A stretch of DNA of 64,000 nucleotides from Phaeodactylibacter sp. (GCF_022763345.1 NZ_JALEGS010000030.1:54065-118064), one strand, 5' to 3'. Positions 17,468 to 26,561 are shown, counted from the stretch's first letter. The notes: a model not told the origin generated them from the sequence alone. A program made the numbers and translations.

Positions 17468-18106
17468 TCACCCTAGCAGGCTTTTGCAGGCAGTGCCCAC
17501 CCGCTGCACCTGCCGCTCAAAGCAGGGTTCTGTGAGCGCTTCCATTTCTCCCATACGGAAGAGCGGCTGTATGCCGGTCATTTTTTCGATAATGCTCTCG
17601 GTGGAGGGATGAGGGTCACCGTTGAAGACCAGCCCGGCAATCGGGATATTGCGGTGGCGCAGGGCTTCCACACTCAGCAGCGTATGGTTGATGCTGCCCA
17701 GGTAGTGGCGGGAAACCAGGACGACCGGCAGCCCGAGTTGCTGAATCAGGTCGATTACACAGGCGTGGTCATTCAGCGGGACATGCAGCCCGCCGGCTCC
17801 TTCCGCCACCAGAAAGTTATCGGTCTGTGGCAATTCGAAGTCCTCCAGCCTGATCTGTACGCCATCATCGGCAGCACTGGCGTGGGGCGACATTGGCAGG
17901 TTGAGGCGATAGCGTTCCGGGTGGATTTGCCCGGCGGCAGCTCCGGCCCAGGCCGTGACCTTCATCGTGTCCGTATTGTGGAGGTCGCCGGATTGCACGG
18001 GTTTCCAATAGTCGGCTTTCAGGGCACGGACCAGGAGTGCAGAGACAACTGTTTTGCCCACTTCGGTGCCAATCCCGGTTACAAAAACGCCTTTCGTTTG
18101 CTTCAT
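17468..18106 (-). CDS. bioD: Dethiobiotin synthase
   Basis: A 212-residue cytoplasmic ATPase that carboxylates DAPA and closes the ureido ring to give dethiobiotin. The P-loop is GIGTEVGKT at residues 11-19. The substrate Lys lies in YWKPVQSGD, and VAEGAGGLHVPLN is the conserved Mg/substrate loop. VLVSRHYLGSINHTLL and the GLVFNGDP nucleotide motif are also present. Length is typical. It is the first gene of the leftward biotin block and is divergent from the DUF72 gene, with 95 bases between the starts. Confidence 0.95.
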   Translation of the reverse strand: MKQTKGVFVTGIGTEVGKTVVSALLVRALKADYWKPVQSGDLHNTDTMKVTAWAGAAAGQIHPERYRLNLPMSPHASAADDGVQIRLEDFELPQTDNFLVAEGAGGLHVPLNDHACVIDLIQQLGLPVVLVSRHYLGSINHTLLSVEALRHRNIPIAGLVFNGDPHPSTESIIEKMTGIQPLFRMGEMEALTEPCFERQVQRVGTACKSLLG

Positions 18107-18165
18107 GATCTTTTGTTTTACGAGAACAGCAATTCACTTCGGGCGGCAAAAATAGACTTTTTTCT

Positions 18166-18173
18166 TACCTTCG
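18166..18173 (+). promoter_or_regulatory. Candidate -7 element for the DUF72 gene
   Basis: TACCTTCG differs from TAnnTTTG at one place and lies 28 bases before the ATG at 18202. No clear TTG -33 element was found. Confidence 0.35.
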
Positions 18174-18201
18174 GCGACATCACCAACTTCTTCTTCCAGG
18201 T

Positions 18202-19125
18202 ATGAAATTTGGCAAACTTCCGGATATCAGTGATGTGGACTTCAGCTTGCCGGCAGATGCGCCGGGCAATGCGCAGCGTTTGTCCGCTTTGCCTGCCAAC
18301 GGAGCAGCCCCACAGCTTTACATTGGCTGCACCGGCTGGAGCATGAAGGAATGGGTGGGCAGCGTTTATCCAAAAGGTACTAAAGCCAAAGACTACCTCA
18401 AGGCCTACAGCCTGCAGTTCAACACCATAGAGCTCAACACCACCCACTACCGCATTCCCAACGCTCAGACCATCGATAAGTGGTACCGGGAATCCACGGC
18501 TGACTTCAGGTTCTGCCCGAAGGTGCCGCAAACGATCAGCCACAGCAAATCGCTGGGCTTGGGCACCGATCTGATCCCGACCTTCTGTACTGCCATTGCC
18601 GGGCTCAGGGAAAAGCTGGGCTGTTGCTTTTTGCAACTCCCCCCCTACTTTGGCGCCGACCGCCTACCCCAACTTGAGCAGTTTCTGCAAGCCTTCCCCG
18701 CTGAAATCCAACTGGCCGTGGAAGTCCGGCACGAAAGCTGGTTCAATGAGCAAAGCCTTGAGCCAATGCTCAACACCCTGCACCGCCTGCAGCGCAGTGT
18801 AGTTATCACCGATGTGGCCGGCCGGCGGGATGTCCTCCACATGGGCGTCACGAATGCCACGGCGATGGTCCGCTTTGTAGGCAACGGGCTGCACCCCACC
18901 GATTACGCGCGGGCAGCTGATTGGATGGGAAGGCTAAAGCAATGGGCACAACAAGGTGTGAAGGAAATCTACTTTTTCCCCCACGAGCCCGACAACCTCC
19001 TCGCACCGGAAATGGCCGCCCACTTTTACGAGGCTGTAGCAGAGGGGATTCCTGCCATTCAAACCCGCGGCCCGGAATTATCTGAGCCCGGCGATCCGAA
19101 AGGTGAACAAATGTCCTTATTTTAG
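18202..19125 (+). CDS. DUF72 TIM-barrel protein
   Basis: A 307-residue cytoplasmic protein of the DUF72 (YecE-like) family, whose reaction is not established to my knowledge. Family marks: YIGCTGWSMKEWVGSVYP near the start of the barrel, FNTIELNTTHYRIP, FCPKVPQTISH, GCCFLQLPPYF, LAVEVRHESW, and the closing FFPHEP. The first 40 residues before the barrel are poorly conserved. It is divergent from bioD and 50 bases upstream of ppk1, with which it may be cotranscribed. The start at 18202 is the first ATG after the candidate -7 element. Confidence 0.88.
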   Translation: MKFGKLPDISDVDFSLPADAPGNAQRLSALPANGAAPQLYIGCTGWSMKEWVGSVYPKGTKAKDYLKAYSLQFNTIELNTTHYRIPNAQTIDKWYRESTADFRFCPKVPQTISHSKSLGLGTDLIPTFCTAIAGLREKLGCCFLQLPPYFGADRLPQLEQFLQAFPAEIQLAVEVRHESWFNEQSLEPMLNTLHRLQRSVVITDVAGRRDVLHMGVTNATAMVRFVGNGLHPTDYARAADWMGRLKQWAQQGVKEIYFFPHEPDNLLAPEMAAHFYEAVAEGIPAIQTRGPELSEPGDPKGEQMSLF

Positions 19126-19175
19126 CCAGCGAACCTATTTGGCACTCGCCAGGTCAAACTATAAGACTACTTTCA

Positions 19176-21359
19176 ATGTCCAAACTTGTTGAACACCAGG
19201 AAATGCGGAGAAACGAAAACGCGATATCGAATTACGACACCTCTGAACTAATCCACCAAAGCAGTAAGGGTTTCCCTTTGCTGGAGCGCGACATCAGCTG
19301 GCTTTCCTTCAATTACCGGGTGCTTCAGGAAGCCAAAGACCCCACAGTGCCGTTGTTTGAGCGCATCAAGTTCCTGGCCATTTATTCCTCCAACCTCGAT
19401 GAGTTCTTCCGGGTGCGCATGGCTAACCACCGCAACCTACTGCGTGTCGGCAAAAAGACGAAGAAAGAACTGCATATCAACTCCAAGCAGATCGTAAAGG
19501 ACATCCAACGGATCGTCAACAAGCAACAGGAGGAATTCAGCCGGATTTTTGAGGAAGAAATCATACCCGAGCTCCGCAACCACGGCATTTACATGATCCG
19601 CCGCCTCGATCTGAACGATGCCCAGAAAGAGTATGTGGAGACCTACTTCAAGGACCATATGTTGCCCTTCGTTCAGCCGGTGCTTTTGGTCAAGAATAAA
19701 ATCCGCCCCTTCCTCAACAACGCCGCCCTGTACCTGACGGTCCTCCTGGCCGAGCGCAACAATCCTGATGCGCCCCACAAGTACGCCATTGTCAAAATCC
19801 CCTCTGACCACCTCCCGCGTTTCATCCCCCTGCCCTCAGAGGGCGGGCACAAGGATGTGATTATGCTGGACGATATTGTGCGCCACTCCGTAAGCTGGAT
19901 GTTCCCGGGCTACGAGATCCTCGACACCTTTTCCATCAAGCTGACCCGGGACGCGGAGCTGTACATTGACGATGAGTTTTCCGGCGATCTGGTGGAGAAA
20001 ATTAAAGCCAGCCTTTCCCGGCGACAGGTAGGCCCGGCTTCCCGCTTCGTGTACGACCGGGAAATGCCCGATGAGCTGCTCGATTTCCTTAAAGAGGCTT
20101 TTGACCTGGAAAAGTACGATATCCTCCAGGAAGGCCGCTATCACAACAACTTCGACTTTTTCAAATTTCCGACCTTTGATATTGACCACCTAAGCAACCC
20201 GCCTATGCCGCCCCTGCCCTACCACCCGTTGGAAGATGCAGACGATTTTTACCAGGCCCTGCGGGAACGCGACCATTTGATACATGTTCCTTACCATTCC
20301 TATGAGTCCGTAGTGCGCTTTTTTGAGACGGCCGCCCATGACCCAAAGGTGACGCACATCAAGATTATTCAGTACCGGGTGGCCCGTAAGTCGCGCATCA
20401 TGAAAGCGCTGATGGAAGCGGTGGAAGCCGGCAAGCAGGTCTCTGTTTTCATAGAAGTAAAGGCGAGGTTTGATGAGGAAGCCAACCTGCGCTGGGGTGA
20501 AAAGCTGGAACAGGCGGGCGTGAATGTACATTACAGTTTCCCGGGCGTGAAAGTACATTCCAAAGTGGCGCTGGTACGCCGGGTGGAAAACCGCCGGGCC
20601 CGTATGTATGCGTATTTATCTACAGGCAACTTCCATGAAGATACCGCGAAGGTCTACAGCGACTTTGGGGTCTTCACCTCTGACGAACGCCTCGTCAATG
20701 AGGCGGCACGGGTCTTTTCCTTTTTGGAAACGGTAAAGGTACCGCAGCAGGGTTTTGAGCACTTGATGGTGGGGCAGTTCAACCTCCGTACCGGGCTGGA
20801 GCAGCTAATTGACCACGAAATCGAGCAGGCCAAAGCTGGCAACCGGGCAGAGATCATTCTCAAGCTCAACAGCCTGCAGGACGAGCCCATGATAGAAAAG
20901 CTTTATCAGGCCAGTCAGGCGGGCGTAAAAATCGAGCTGATCATACGGGGCATTTGCTCCCTGGTACCGGGTATAGAAGGTGTCAGCGAGAACATACGGG
21001 TCATCAGTATTGTGGACCGGTTCCTGGAACACGCGCGGGTTTTCATCTTTTACCACGGAGGCGAGGAGCTGATCTACCTGTCCTCCGCTGACTGGATGTC
21101 GCGCAACCTCAGCTACCGGGTGGAGACTGCTTTTCCGATTTACGCGCCCCACATCCGCAATCAGATCAAGGACTTCATGACCATTCAGATGAGTGACAAC
21201 GTGAAGGCCCGGGTGATCGACGCCGCCTCTTCCAACCATTACCGCAAGGATGGGTCAGATTTGGCGATCCGGTCTCAGATGGAAACCTATTACTATATCA
21301 AACGGCAGGCTGACCGGGAAAGCGGGCAAGATCAGGAAGTGGTGCCGGGAATGATGTAA
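19176..21359 (+). CDS. ppk1: Polyphosphate kinase 1
   Basis: A 727-residue membrane-associated enzyme that polymerises ATP gamma-phosphate into polyphosphate, reversibly. The N-domain begins at about residue 35 (FPLLERDISWLSFNYRVL) and includes SSNLDEFFRVRM. The two phospholipase-D-like catalytic domains carry the autophosphorylated His461 (VKVHSK) and a second catalytic His619 (LEHARVF). YAYLSTGNFHEDTAKVYSDFG and SSADWMSRNLSYRVE are strongly conserved. The 30 or so residues before the N-domain are family-variable. It is followed by a separate promoter for the next gene. Confidence 0.95.
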   Translation: MSKLVEHQEMRRNENAISNYDTSELIHQSSKGFPLLERDISWLSFNYRVLQEAKDPTVPLFERIKFLAIYSSNLDEFFRVRMANHRNLLRVGKKTKKELHINSKQIVKDIQRIVNKQQEEFSRIFEEEIIPELRNHGIYMIRRLDLNDAQKEYVETYFKDHMLPFVQPVLLVKNKIRPFLNNAALYLTVLLAERNNPDAPHKYAIVKIPSDHLPRFIPLPSEGGHKDVIMLDDIVRHSVSWMFPGYEILDTFSIKLTRDAELYIDDEFSGDLVEKIKASLSRRQVGPASRFVYDREMPDELLDFLKEAFDLEKYDILQEGRYHNNFDFFKFPTFDIDHLSNPPMPPLPYHPLEDADDFYQALRERDHLIHVPYHSYESVVRFFETAAHDPKVTHIKIIQYRVARKSRIMKALMEAVEAGKQVSVFIEVKARFDEEANLRWGEKLEQAGVNVHYSFPGVKVHSKVALVRRVENRRARMYAYLSTGNFHEDTAKVYSDFGVFTSDERLVNEAARVFSFLETVKVPQQGFEHLMVGQFNLRTGLEQLIDHEIEQAKAGNRAEIILKLNSLQDEPMIEKLYQASQAGVKIELIIRGICSLVPGIEGVSENIRVISIVDRFLEHARVFIFYHGGEELIYLSSADWMSRNLSYRVETAFPIYAPHIRNQIKDFMTIQMSDNVKARVIDAASSNHYRKDGSDLAIRSQMETYYYIKRQADRESGQDQEVVPGMM

Positions 21360-21426
21360 GGGAGCGCTTTTATCGAAATTTCACCCAGCTTAATCTATGC
21401 ATCTGGCTTTCAAGGGCCTGAAGGAT

Positions 21427-21434
21427 TAGTTTTG
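21427..21434 (+). promoter_or_regulatory. -7 element of the DUF4836 lipoprotein gene
   Basis: TAGTTTTG is a full match to TAnnTTTG, 25 bases upstream of the start at 21460. The -33 region has only a weak match (CTTT at 21407-21410). Confidence 0.5.
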
Positions 21435-21459
21435 GAGCATTAATCAACGACATCACGTT

Positions 21460-22974
21460 ATGAAATTGCTCCGACTTATCACTTTCGGCCTGGTGGCTGC
21501 ACTTGTCATCAGCCTAAGTAGCTGCCAGAAAGACCCCGTTCCAACCGATAGCCTGGCTTATATTCCCGCCCACGCCGCTTCCGTCAGCACCTTCAATTTG
21601 CAACAACTGATGGATAAGGCGGATTACCCTACGCTGGTGCAAACGCCAGGCTTTCAGAAGATGGTGTCCGACATTGCCGAAGACAACCCCACCCTGGCCG
21701 CCATCGTAGCCAATCCTGAGCAATCAGGCGTAGACCTGAGCCAGAACGTCTACCTGTCCACCCTGCTAAGCGATACGGATGAGCCCCTGATGGTGTTCTC
21801 TGCCTCACTGAGCGACACCGCTGCTTTCGGGCGTATGATCCGAAGCACCGAAATCAAGGCATTGCCCGCCAGTCAGCCCTTCAACTATGCCGCCACGCCC
21901 GACGATGGGGCCATGGCCTGGAACGGAGAGGTCGCCCTACTGGCCGTATCTCGAAACAAGGATGATGTTCAGGGCCGCCTGAAGGGCCTCCTCGATAACT
22001 CCTCTAAAGCATCCATAGCTCAGAATACCAGCCTGCGCAAGCACCTGAATGGCGATTACGACCTGCTGAACTGGCTGTCCAGCGACTTCATCCTGCGCTC
22101 TGAAAAAATCAAATCGGGAGGCGCCCTGCTCAACTACAGCGAGAAAGACTTGCAGGGGCAGCATATGGCGCACACCCTGACCTTCGAGAAAGGCTATGTG
22201 AACAGTGAAGTGGCACTCGACCTGCAGGGGCAGATTAAAAATGACCTCAGCATGCTCTTTAAGGACGAAGTGACAACCGACTTCGCAGCCTTAGCACCCG
22301 CCGGTACGCCTATGTTTATGCTCACCGCTGCTTTCGACATCACCGGTCTGAACCAGCTGCTGATCGAGAAGTACACCAAAGATTTAGCAGAAAAAAGCCT
22401 TGCCGCAGTTGGCTTTGATGTGGAAGGCCTGATTGATGAACTCGATGGGGACATCATGCTTGCCGCCTACGATGAGCTGAATATCATTTTCGCTGCCAAA
22501 CTCAAAGACGAAGACCGTTTCCTCAATAACCTGAATGCGGCGGCGGCGGAAGGCAGCCTTGATCAGTTATCCGACCGGCGTTTCCGCTTCCTGAAGTTCA
22601 AGAAAGGCGCACCAGCTGACTCCACCGGGCAATCGCAAGGCATTGACATCGACGGGCAGATTCTGATTCAGGACGACCTATTGTACCTCGCCAGCAACCC
22701 TGACTTACTGAAGCAGGTGGAAAGCGGCGACACCGGCCTGACGGGCATGGTCGCCGATGCTATGGGCGAGGTAATGATGGAGCAGATCTTCACGGCTATC
22801 GGAACACCTTCAGCCCTGTCCAAATGGGATGATGACCTCAGGCGCATTGAAGACGTGCGTGCCGGGGCCACCCGCGAGGGCGTGCAGTTCCGCGTAGACC
22901 TGGAAGAAAAAGAAATGAACAGCCTGCGTTACCTGATTGAGCAGATTCAGGAAGAGGAGGCTTCGGAGCTGTAG
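21460..22974 (+). CDS. DUF4836-family lipoprotein
   Basis: A 504-residue predicted lipoprotein. The signal MKLLRLITFGLVAALVISLSSC ends at lipid Cys22. The mature part opens with the family's typical phrase (DSLAYIPAHAASVSTFNLQQL), describing beta-rich repeats seen in DUF4836 proteins of Bacteroidota; function unknown. It ends in an acidic helix (EEKEMNSLRYLIEQIQEEE). It has its own -7 element and is closed by a strong hairpin at 22981. Confidence 0.82.
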   Translation: MKLLRLITFGLVAALVISLSSCQKDPVPTDSLAYIPAHAASVSTFNLQQLMDKADYPTLVQTPGFQKMVSDIAEDNPTLAAIVANPEQSGVDLSQNVYLSTLLSDTDEPLMVFSASLSDTAAFGRMIRSTEIKALPASQPFNYAATPDDGAMAWNGEVALLAVSRNKDDVQGRLKGLLDNSSKASIAQNTSLRKHLNGDYDLLNWLSSDFILRSEKIKSGGALLNYSEKDLQGQHMAHTLTFEKGYVNSEVALDLQGQIKNDLSMLFKDEVTTDFAALAPAGTPMFMLTAAFDITGLNQLLIEKYTKDLAEKSLAAVGFDVEGLIDELDGDIMLAAYDELNIIFAAKLKDEDRFLNNLNAAAAEGSLDQLSDRRFRFLKFKKGAPADSTGQSQGIDIDGQILIQDDLLYLASNPDLLKQVESGDTGLTGMVADAMGEVMMEQIFTAIGTPSALSKWDDDLRRIEDVRAGATREGVQFRVDLEEKEMNSLRYLIEQIQEEEASEL

Positions 22975-22980
22975 GAATGT

Positions 22981-23030
22981 ATCAGGCGGCTGTGGGTGAG
23001 CTACAGCCGCCTGATGCTATTTGGCTATTT
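22981..23030 (+). terminator. Terminator hairpin after the DUF4836 gene
   Basis: A perfect 13-base stem, ATCAGGCGGCTGT (22981-22993) with ACAGCCGCCTGAT (23003-23015), and a 9-base loop, 7 bases after the stop codon. The downstream tract is only moderately T-rich (GCTATTTGGCTATTTG). It immediately abuts the end of the truncated toxin frame. Confidence 0.65.
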
Positions 23031-23099
23031 GTCTCCAGCTTTTTTATGCCGCTCAATATCTTCTAAAGCATCGGAGGTAAATCGCAAACGATGGATCAT
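23025..23099 (-). pseudogene. Truncated YoeB/Txe-like toxin gene
   Basis: A 24-codon frame reading MIHRLRFTSDALEDIERHKK and then AGDK before a stop. This is the typical N-terminus of the YoeB/Txe RNase toxins (ALEDIExHKKxGDK), which are normally about 85-100 residues. The rest, including the catalytic residues, is absent: the frame stops against the neighbouring terminator. It starts 20 bases after the antitoxin gene, the normal order for such pairs. Confidence 0.6.
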
Positions 23100-23119
23100 A
23101 GCCCCAAGTGTTCTTTAAT

Positions 23120-23335
23120 TTATGCAGTGGCACGAACCTGTTCTAAAGTCTTGGGGTGTTTACTCCATATGCCAAATAAAGAGGTAGGGTCAATGCTTTT
23201 ATCTCCCTTAATGTAACTCTCCGAGGCTGTTGAGGGCTCAAGCTGAACATTCACACTATTAATACCTAAAGTCTTAAGTAAATTCAGCACCTTCGCTAAA
23301 GCTTCTTTGTCGGCTGTCTGAATGGTAATGGTCAT
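23120..23335 (-). CDS. Antitoxin-like small protein (partner toxin truncated)
   Basis: A 71-residue protein. It opens with a beta strand and helix (MTITIQTADKEALAKVLNLLKTLG) and ends with SLFGIWSKHPKTLEQVRATA, the C-terminal pattern of small antitoxins paired with YoeB- or VapC-type toxins. Family members usually go on for a few more residues after the final helix (a W-x-R ending), which this one lacks, so it too may be slightly shortened. Its toxin partner directly downstream is reduced to 24 codons, making it an orphan antitoxin. Confidence 0.6.
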   Translation of the reverse strand: MTITIQTADKEALAKVLNLLKTLGINSVNVQLEPSTASESYIKGDKSIDPTSLFGIWSKHPKTLEQVRATA

Positions 23336-23430
23336 CTGTGGTATTTTTTAATCCAAAAAAAAACGTTTTTCACGATCATAAAGTGCCCAGCTTTTTTCAA
23401 GATTAATAATAACCATCGTCAAAGGAACGC

Positions 23431-23904
23431 TTACCATGGTTCATTCCAAAAGTCAGTTAACCGACCCCACCATTTCTTCATGACACCCCATCCCCCGATC
23501 ATGAACCAACTTATTGAAAAAACAACCAGGCTCAGCAAAAAGACAAACATTACAAATTCGTAATCAAAAGGCAGTTCTAATATTTTTTCTATTCCTCCAG
23601 CTAAAAGAACAGAACTGCAGATAGCTATTCCAACATTGAATAAACAAAGCCATGCCAGATGCCTGATACTAAATGTTAACTTAAACAAATTCACCCATAA
23701 AAGAACTACAATAAAGGCGTACAACCAAGATAAACAATAGATACCTGGCACCCAAAAGAAAAGCCAATAAGCAATGTGATAGTACAGCCACCCCGGCTCA
23801 TTCCACAGCACTGAAATTAAGCTAAGCAGTAAAACCAGATTTGGCACCAAAATAGCACCAAAAAAAGCTCGGTGCGCCTGTTTTTCTATAAGGCTACAAG
23901 ACAC
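23431..23904 (-). CDS. Unknown small multi-pass membrane protein
   Basis: A 157-residue protein with four strongly hydrophobic segments at about residues 15-35, 42-70, 78-105 and 118-142, rich in Trp, Phe and Leu. No family recognised. The start is a GTG at 23904, the first start codon after an in-frame stop; the TTG at codon 5 is an alternative. It lies between two toxin-antitoxin loci on the same strand, 45 bases after the DUF5615 gene. A role in those systems is not supported. Confidence 0.5.
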   Translation of the reverse strand: MSCSLIEKQAHRAFFGAILVPNLVLLLSLISVLWNEPGWLYYHIAYWLFFWVPGIYCLSWLYAFIVVLLWVNLFKLTFSIRHLAWLCLFNVGIAICSSVLLAGGIEKILELPFDYEFVMFVFLLSLVVFSISWFMIGGWGVMKKWWGRLTDFWNEPW

Positions 23905-23949
23905 TATAATTCATTGGCTTTAGTTATACACCAAGTTCGAAGAAGTAAA

Positions 23950-24306
23950 CTATCCGGAGAGTCTCCTCTGTCTAATCCCTGTTTCTTCAATAACTGTAAA
24001 ATAGCCTTCAATTTCAAGATTCGCTTTTAGCAACTCAAAAAGCATACTACCAGATTCACTTGGTGACCTGCCTTTAAATCTGAAATACACTACTGATGGG
24101 GGTGTTACCCTTTGATATTTAAACAAAAGCTCCCCATAGTCACTGTCAAAAGTTAAAATAATTCGTCCTTCCTGTTCTGCTATTGCAACAACTTCTTCAT
24201 CGGGAATACCACCATAACCTTCCTGAATACTTTTCACCTCGAAACCTTTATTTCTCAAAAAAACTATACTAGGTTTAGGGTAGTTTTCATTTGCCAGGAA
24301 TTTCAT
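23950..24306 (-). CDS. DUF5615 PIN-like toxin
   Basis: A 118-residue PIN-like RNase-type protein, the probable toxin of a type II pair. MKFLANENYP provides the first acidic cluster (Asn/Glu in the usual DEN position), GIPDEEVVAIAEQEGRIILTFDSDYGEL gives the second, and VVYFRF is the typical third strand of DUF5615/Mut7-C-like proteins. The first motif has Ala-Asn-Glu where many members have Asp-Glu-Asn, so metal binding needs testing. It starts one base after the DUF433 gene ends, so the two are cotranscribed and probably translated in coupling. Confidence 0.85.
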   Translation of the reverse strand: MKFLANENYPKPSIVFLRNKGFEVKSIQEGYGGIPDEEVVAIAEQEGRIILTFDSDYGELLFKYQRVTPPSVVYFRFKGRSPSESGSMLFELLKANLEIEGYFTVIEETGIRQRRLSG

Positions 24307-24307
24307 T

Positions 24308-24547
24308 CTAACTAGCTTGCTTTATTGGAAAAAACAACTCTTGTTGTATACAATCTTTTAAATAAGAAAAGGTAGCAAGAATGTTTTCCAACTCAAGAGT
24401 AGGATAGCTTTCCAGGATATCATCTGTAGTCCACCCGTTGGAATACAACTCAAGTATCAATTCTACTGAAATTCTCGTCCCTTTTATGATGGGTTTACCT
24501 AACAAAACCTCGGGGTCTGAATGAATATGCTCTTTCCAGTCAACCAT
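24308..24547 (-). CDS. DUF433 antitoxin
   Basis: A 79-residue DUF433 protein, the usual antitoxin partner of DUF5615 PIN-like proteins. Marks: HIHSDPEVLLGKPIIKGTRISVELILELYSNG in two parts, the KGTRI turn being the family signature, then WTTDDILESYPTL, a helix-turn-helix-like DNA-binding segment. It likely represses its own promoter, as is usual for such pairs (inference). The candidate -7 element lies 20 bases upstream. Confidence 0.88.
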   Translation of the reverse strand: MVDWKEHIHSDPEVLLGKPIIKGTRISVELILELYSNGWTTDDILESYPTLELENILATFSYLKDCIQQELFFPIKQAS

Positions 24548-24566
24548 GTTTATCTGGTATTTTATA

Positions 24567-24574
24567 CAAAAGTA
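24567..24574 (-). promoter_or_regulatory. -7 element of the DUF433/DUF5615 operon
   Basis: TACTTTTG on the minus strand fully matches TAnnTTTG, 19 bases before the start codon at 24547. A TTG lies 25 bases further upstream, slightly beyond the usual spacing. Confidence 0.5.
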
Positions 24575-24660
24575 ACAACTAACGTGTGGAAAATGGTTTC
24601 AACAACCCTTTTCGGACATTGCAAAATAAATGGTCAACGCTTTTCAGGAAGCTGCCAAAG

Positions 24661-26493
24661 TTACTCCTCCCCCATTCCCTTCCTAACCTGCGCTTCGCCG
24701 CCCACAACCGGTAGCACCAGCTTCGTCTTTTCCAGGTCTACGGTCAGCTCGGTACCAGGGTCTGGCCAAAGCGTAAAATCCCGGTCGGAGGAGAAAATCA
24801 TCAACCCAATCTGTTGACCAGCGGGAATAACCTGATCATCCGGTTGAAGATCAAAGGAAACGGTATAGTACCGCCCGGGGTTCAGGGGCTCGCTTTCTCG
24901 AATGGAGGCGTGGTTCTGCGGGTCTGCCCAGCCGCGGGTGATGATGTTGTCGGTGATTTTGGTGCGGCGGCCTTCCTCCCAGGGCAGGGAGACCAGCCAT
25001 ACGGACAAGTTCGCTGCGGGCTTACTGCTCGCCAGGCGGATGGTCACGCGGGGGACTCCGGAAATATGCAGGTCTTCTTTCAGCTCCGGCGTGACGTACA
25101 TCAGCCGGTGGTTGGTGTACTCGGCTTGTGCCAGGGCTTTGCCATCAAAGGAGAAGTTGTCGGTCAGCGTTTCCTGTCCGGGCTTTTTGGCGGGCTGTAA
25201 TAGCAGTGCCCCCTGTCCCGGTGCGCCACCCTTCAGGTAAAAGGTGACGGCTTCCGCTGCCGGATTCGGATAATCCTCGTAGGGCGTGGGGTTGCTGTTT
25301 TCATCCTCCTCTCTGACAATCCAGGCCACGGGGTCGTCCTCTACCCCATTGTCAACGCCATGCAGGTAGCGGGTAAACCAACGGTTCATGATCCGCATGG
25401 GTGGTGGGCCGCCGTGCCCGGCCTGATGGTAGTAAATCTGTGCAGGCAGCCCTTTCTCTTTGGCTGCTTTATAAATGCGGTAGCTATGCTCCGGCATGAC
25501 ATTCCAGTCGTTGAAGCCATGGGACATCAGTAGGGCAGCTTTCATCGGCTCCATGTCATTGAGGTAGTCGCGGCCCGCCCAAAAGTCATTGTAATCCCCG
25601 GTTTGACGGTCCATGCCTGCTTTCATTTCCTGATCGCGCACGGTGGCGTTGTTGTAGGCCCGCTTCTCCGGACTACCGCTGTGGATGAAATCGTAGAGCA
25701 CGTCTATATCTTCCCCCAGGTATCCCCCCGGAGAACGCACCAGCCCATTGCTGCGATAGTAGTGGTAGTAAGAGGTATTGGGCGCAATGGGAATGATGGC
25801 CTCCAACCCATCCACGCCGGTGGTGGCAGCGGCCAGAGGGAGGGTCCCGTTGTAGGAAGTCCCGGTCATGCCCACTTTGCCCGTCGACCAGTAAGCGTCC
25901 ACTTCTTCATCGCCATCAGGCGTAGTGTAACCTTTTGCCCGTCCATTGAGCCAGTCGATGACTGCTTTGGGCGCTAAAGACTCATTGTCGCCCCCAACCG
26001 TGGGCGCGCCCTGCGACAAGCCCGTGCCTGGAGAGGAAGAATGCACGACAATATACCCCCTCGGCACCCAGGTACGGATATGGGAATTGGAGATAATGGG
26101 GCGGTCCACGCGCATTTCCACCTCAGGGTGTGCCCGCTCCGGGCCTATCTCCCCCAGCTCATGCCGCACATTCCAGAACAAGCCCTCCACATCCGGCGCT
26201 ACACCGGCAAAATAGGGGCTGGATACGTAAACGACAGGCAGTTTCAACCCTTCCGTTTCCGTTTGCTTTGGGCGGGTCACAGCGACGTGCATACGGTCCG
26301 GCTTATCATCGCCATCGGTGTCGAAGGTGGTTTCCACCCAGAGGTCGTGGCGTATCCATTCGTCTGGATTTTCGAAGGCGGGCACAATCTGAGCTTCGCC
26401 ATCCTTGAATACAGGCTTGGTTTGTGCAAAAACACTGGCAGCAGCCAGGAAGCTGATCAGGGCAGCAAGCATTGTGGTTCTGAATCGTAGCAT
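24661..26493 (-). CDS. CocE/NonD-family alpha/beta hydrolase (X-Pro dipeptidyl-peptidase type), secreted
   Basis: A 610-residue serine hydrolase. The start at 26493 gives the signal MLRFRTTMLAALISFLAAASVFAQ; the in-frame start 69 bases upstream would touch the end of the preceding gene. The nucleophile is Ser213 in GTSYNG, the acid lies in LMSHGFNDWNV, and the catalytic His in QAGHGGPP, the order of S15/CocE enzymes. The C-terminal third is the X-Pro dipeptidyl-peptidase jelly roll (DLHISGVPRVTIRLA, VSLPWEEG). S15 relatives release X-Pro dipeptides, others hydrolyse esters; the substrate is uncertain. It lies 68 bases downstream of the AsmA-like gene and may share its mRNA. Confidence 0.88.
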   Translation of the reverse strand: MLRFRTTMLAALISFLAAASVFAQTKPVFKDGEAQIVPAFENPDEWIRHDLWVETTFDTDGDDKPDRMHVAVTRPKQTETEGLKLPVVYVSSPYFAGVAPDVEGLFWNVRHELGEIGPERAHPEVEMRVDRPIISNSHIRTWVPRGYIVVHSSSPGTGLSQGAPTVGGDNESLAPKAVIDWLNGRAKGYTTPDGDEEVDAYWSTGKVGMTGTSYNGTLPLAAATTGVDGLEAIIPIAPNTSYYHYYRSNGLVRSPGGYLGEDIDVLYDFIHSGSPEKRAYNNATVRDQEMKAGMDRQTGDYNDFWAGRDYLNDMEPMKAALLMSHGFNDWNVMPEHSYRIYKAAKEKGLPAQIYYHQAGHGGPPPMRIMNRWFTRYLHGVDNGVEDDPVAWIVREEDENSNPTPYEDYPNPAAEAVTFYLKGGAPGQGALLLQPAKKPGQETLTDNFSFDGKALAQAEYTNHRLMYVTPELKEDLHISGVPRVTIRLASSKPAANLSVWLVSLPWEEGRRTKITDNIITRGWADPQNHASIRESEPLNPGRYYTVSFDLQPDDQVIPAGQQIGLMIFSSDRDFTLWPDPGTELTVDLEKTKLVLPVVGGEAQVRKGMGEE

Positions 26494-26561
26494 TGAGGCA
26501 TCGTATTGGTTGCCCGCTGAAGATAAGACAAAAAACTGAGGTGGAATATGGCGCGCAAACA

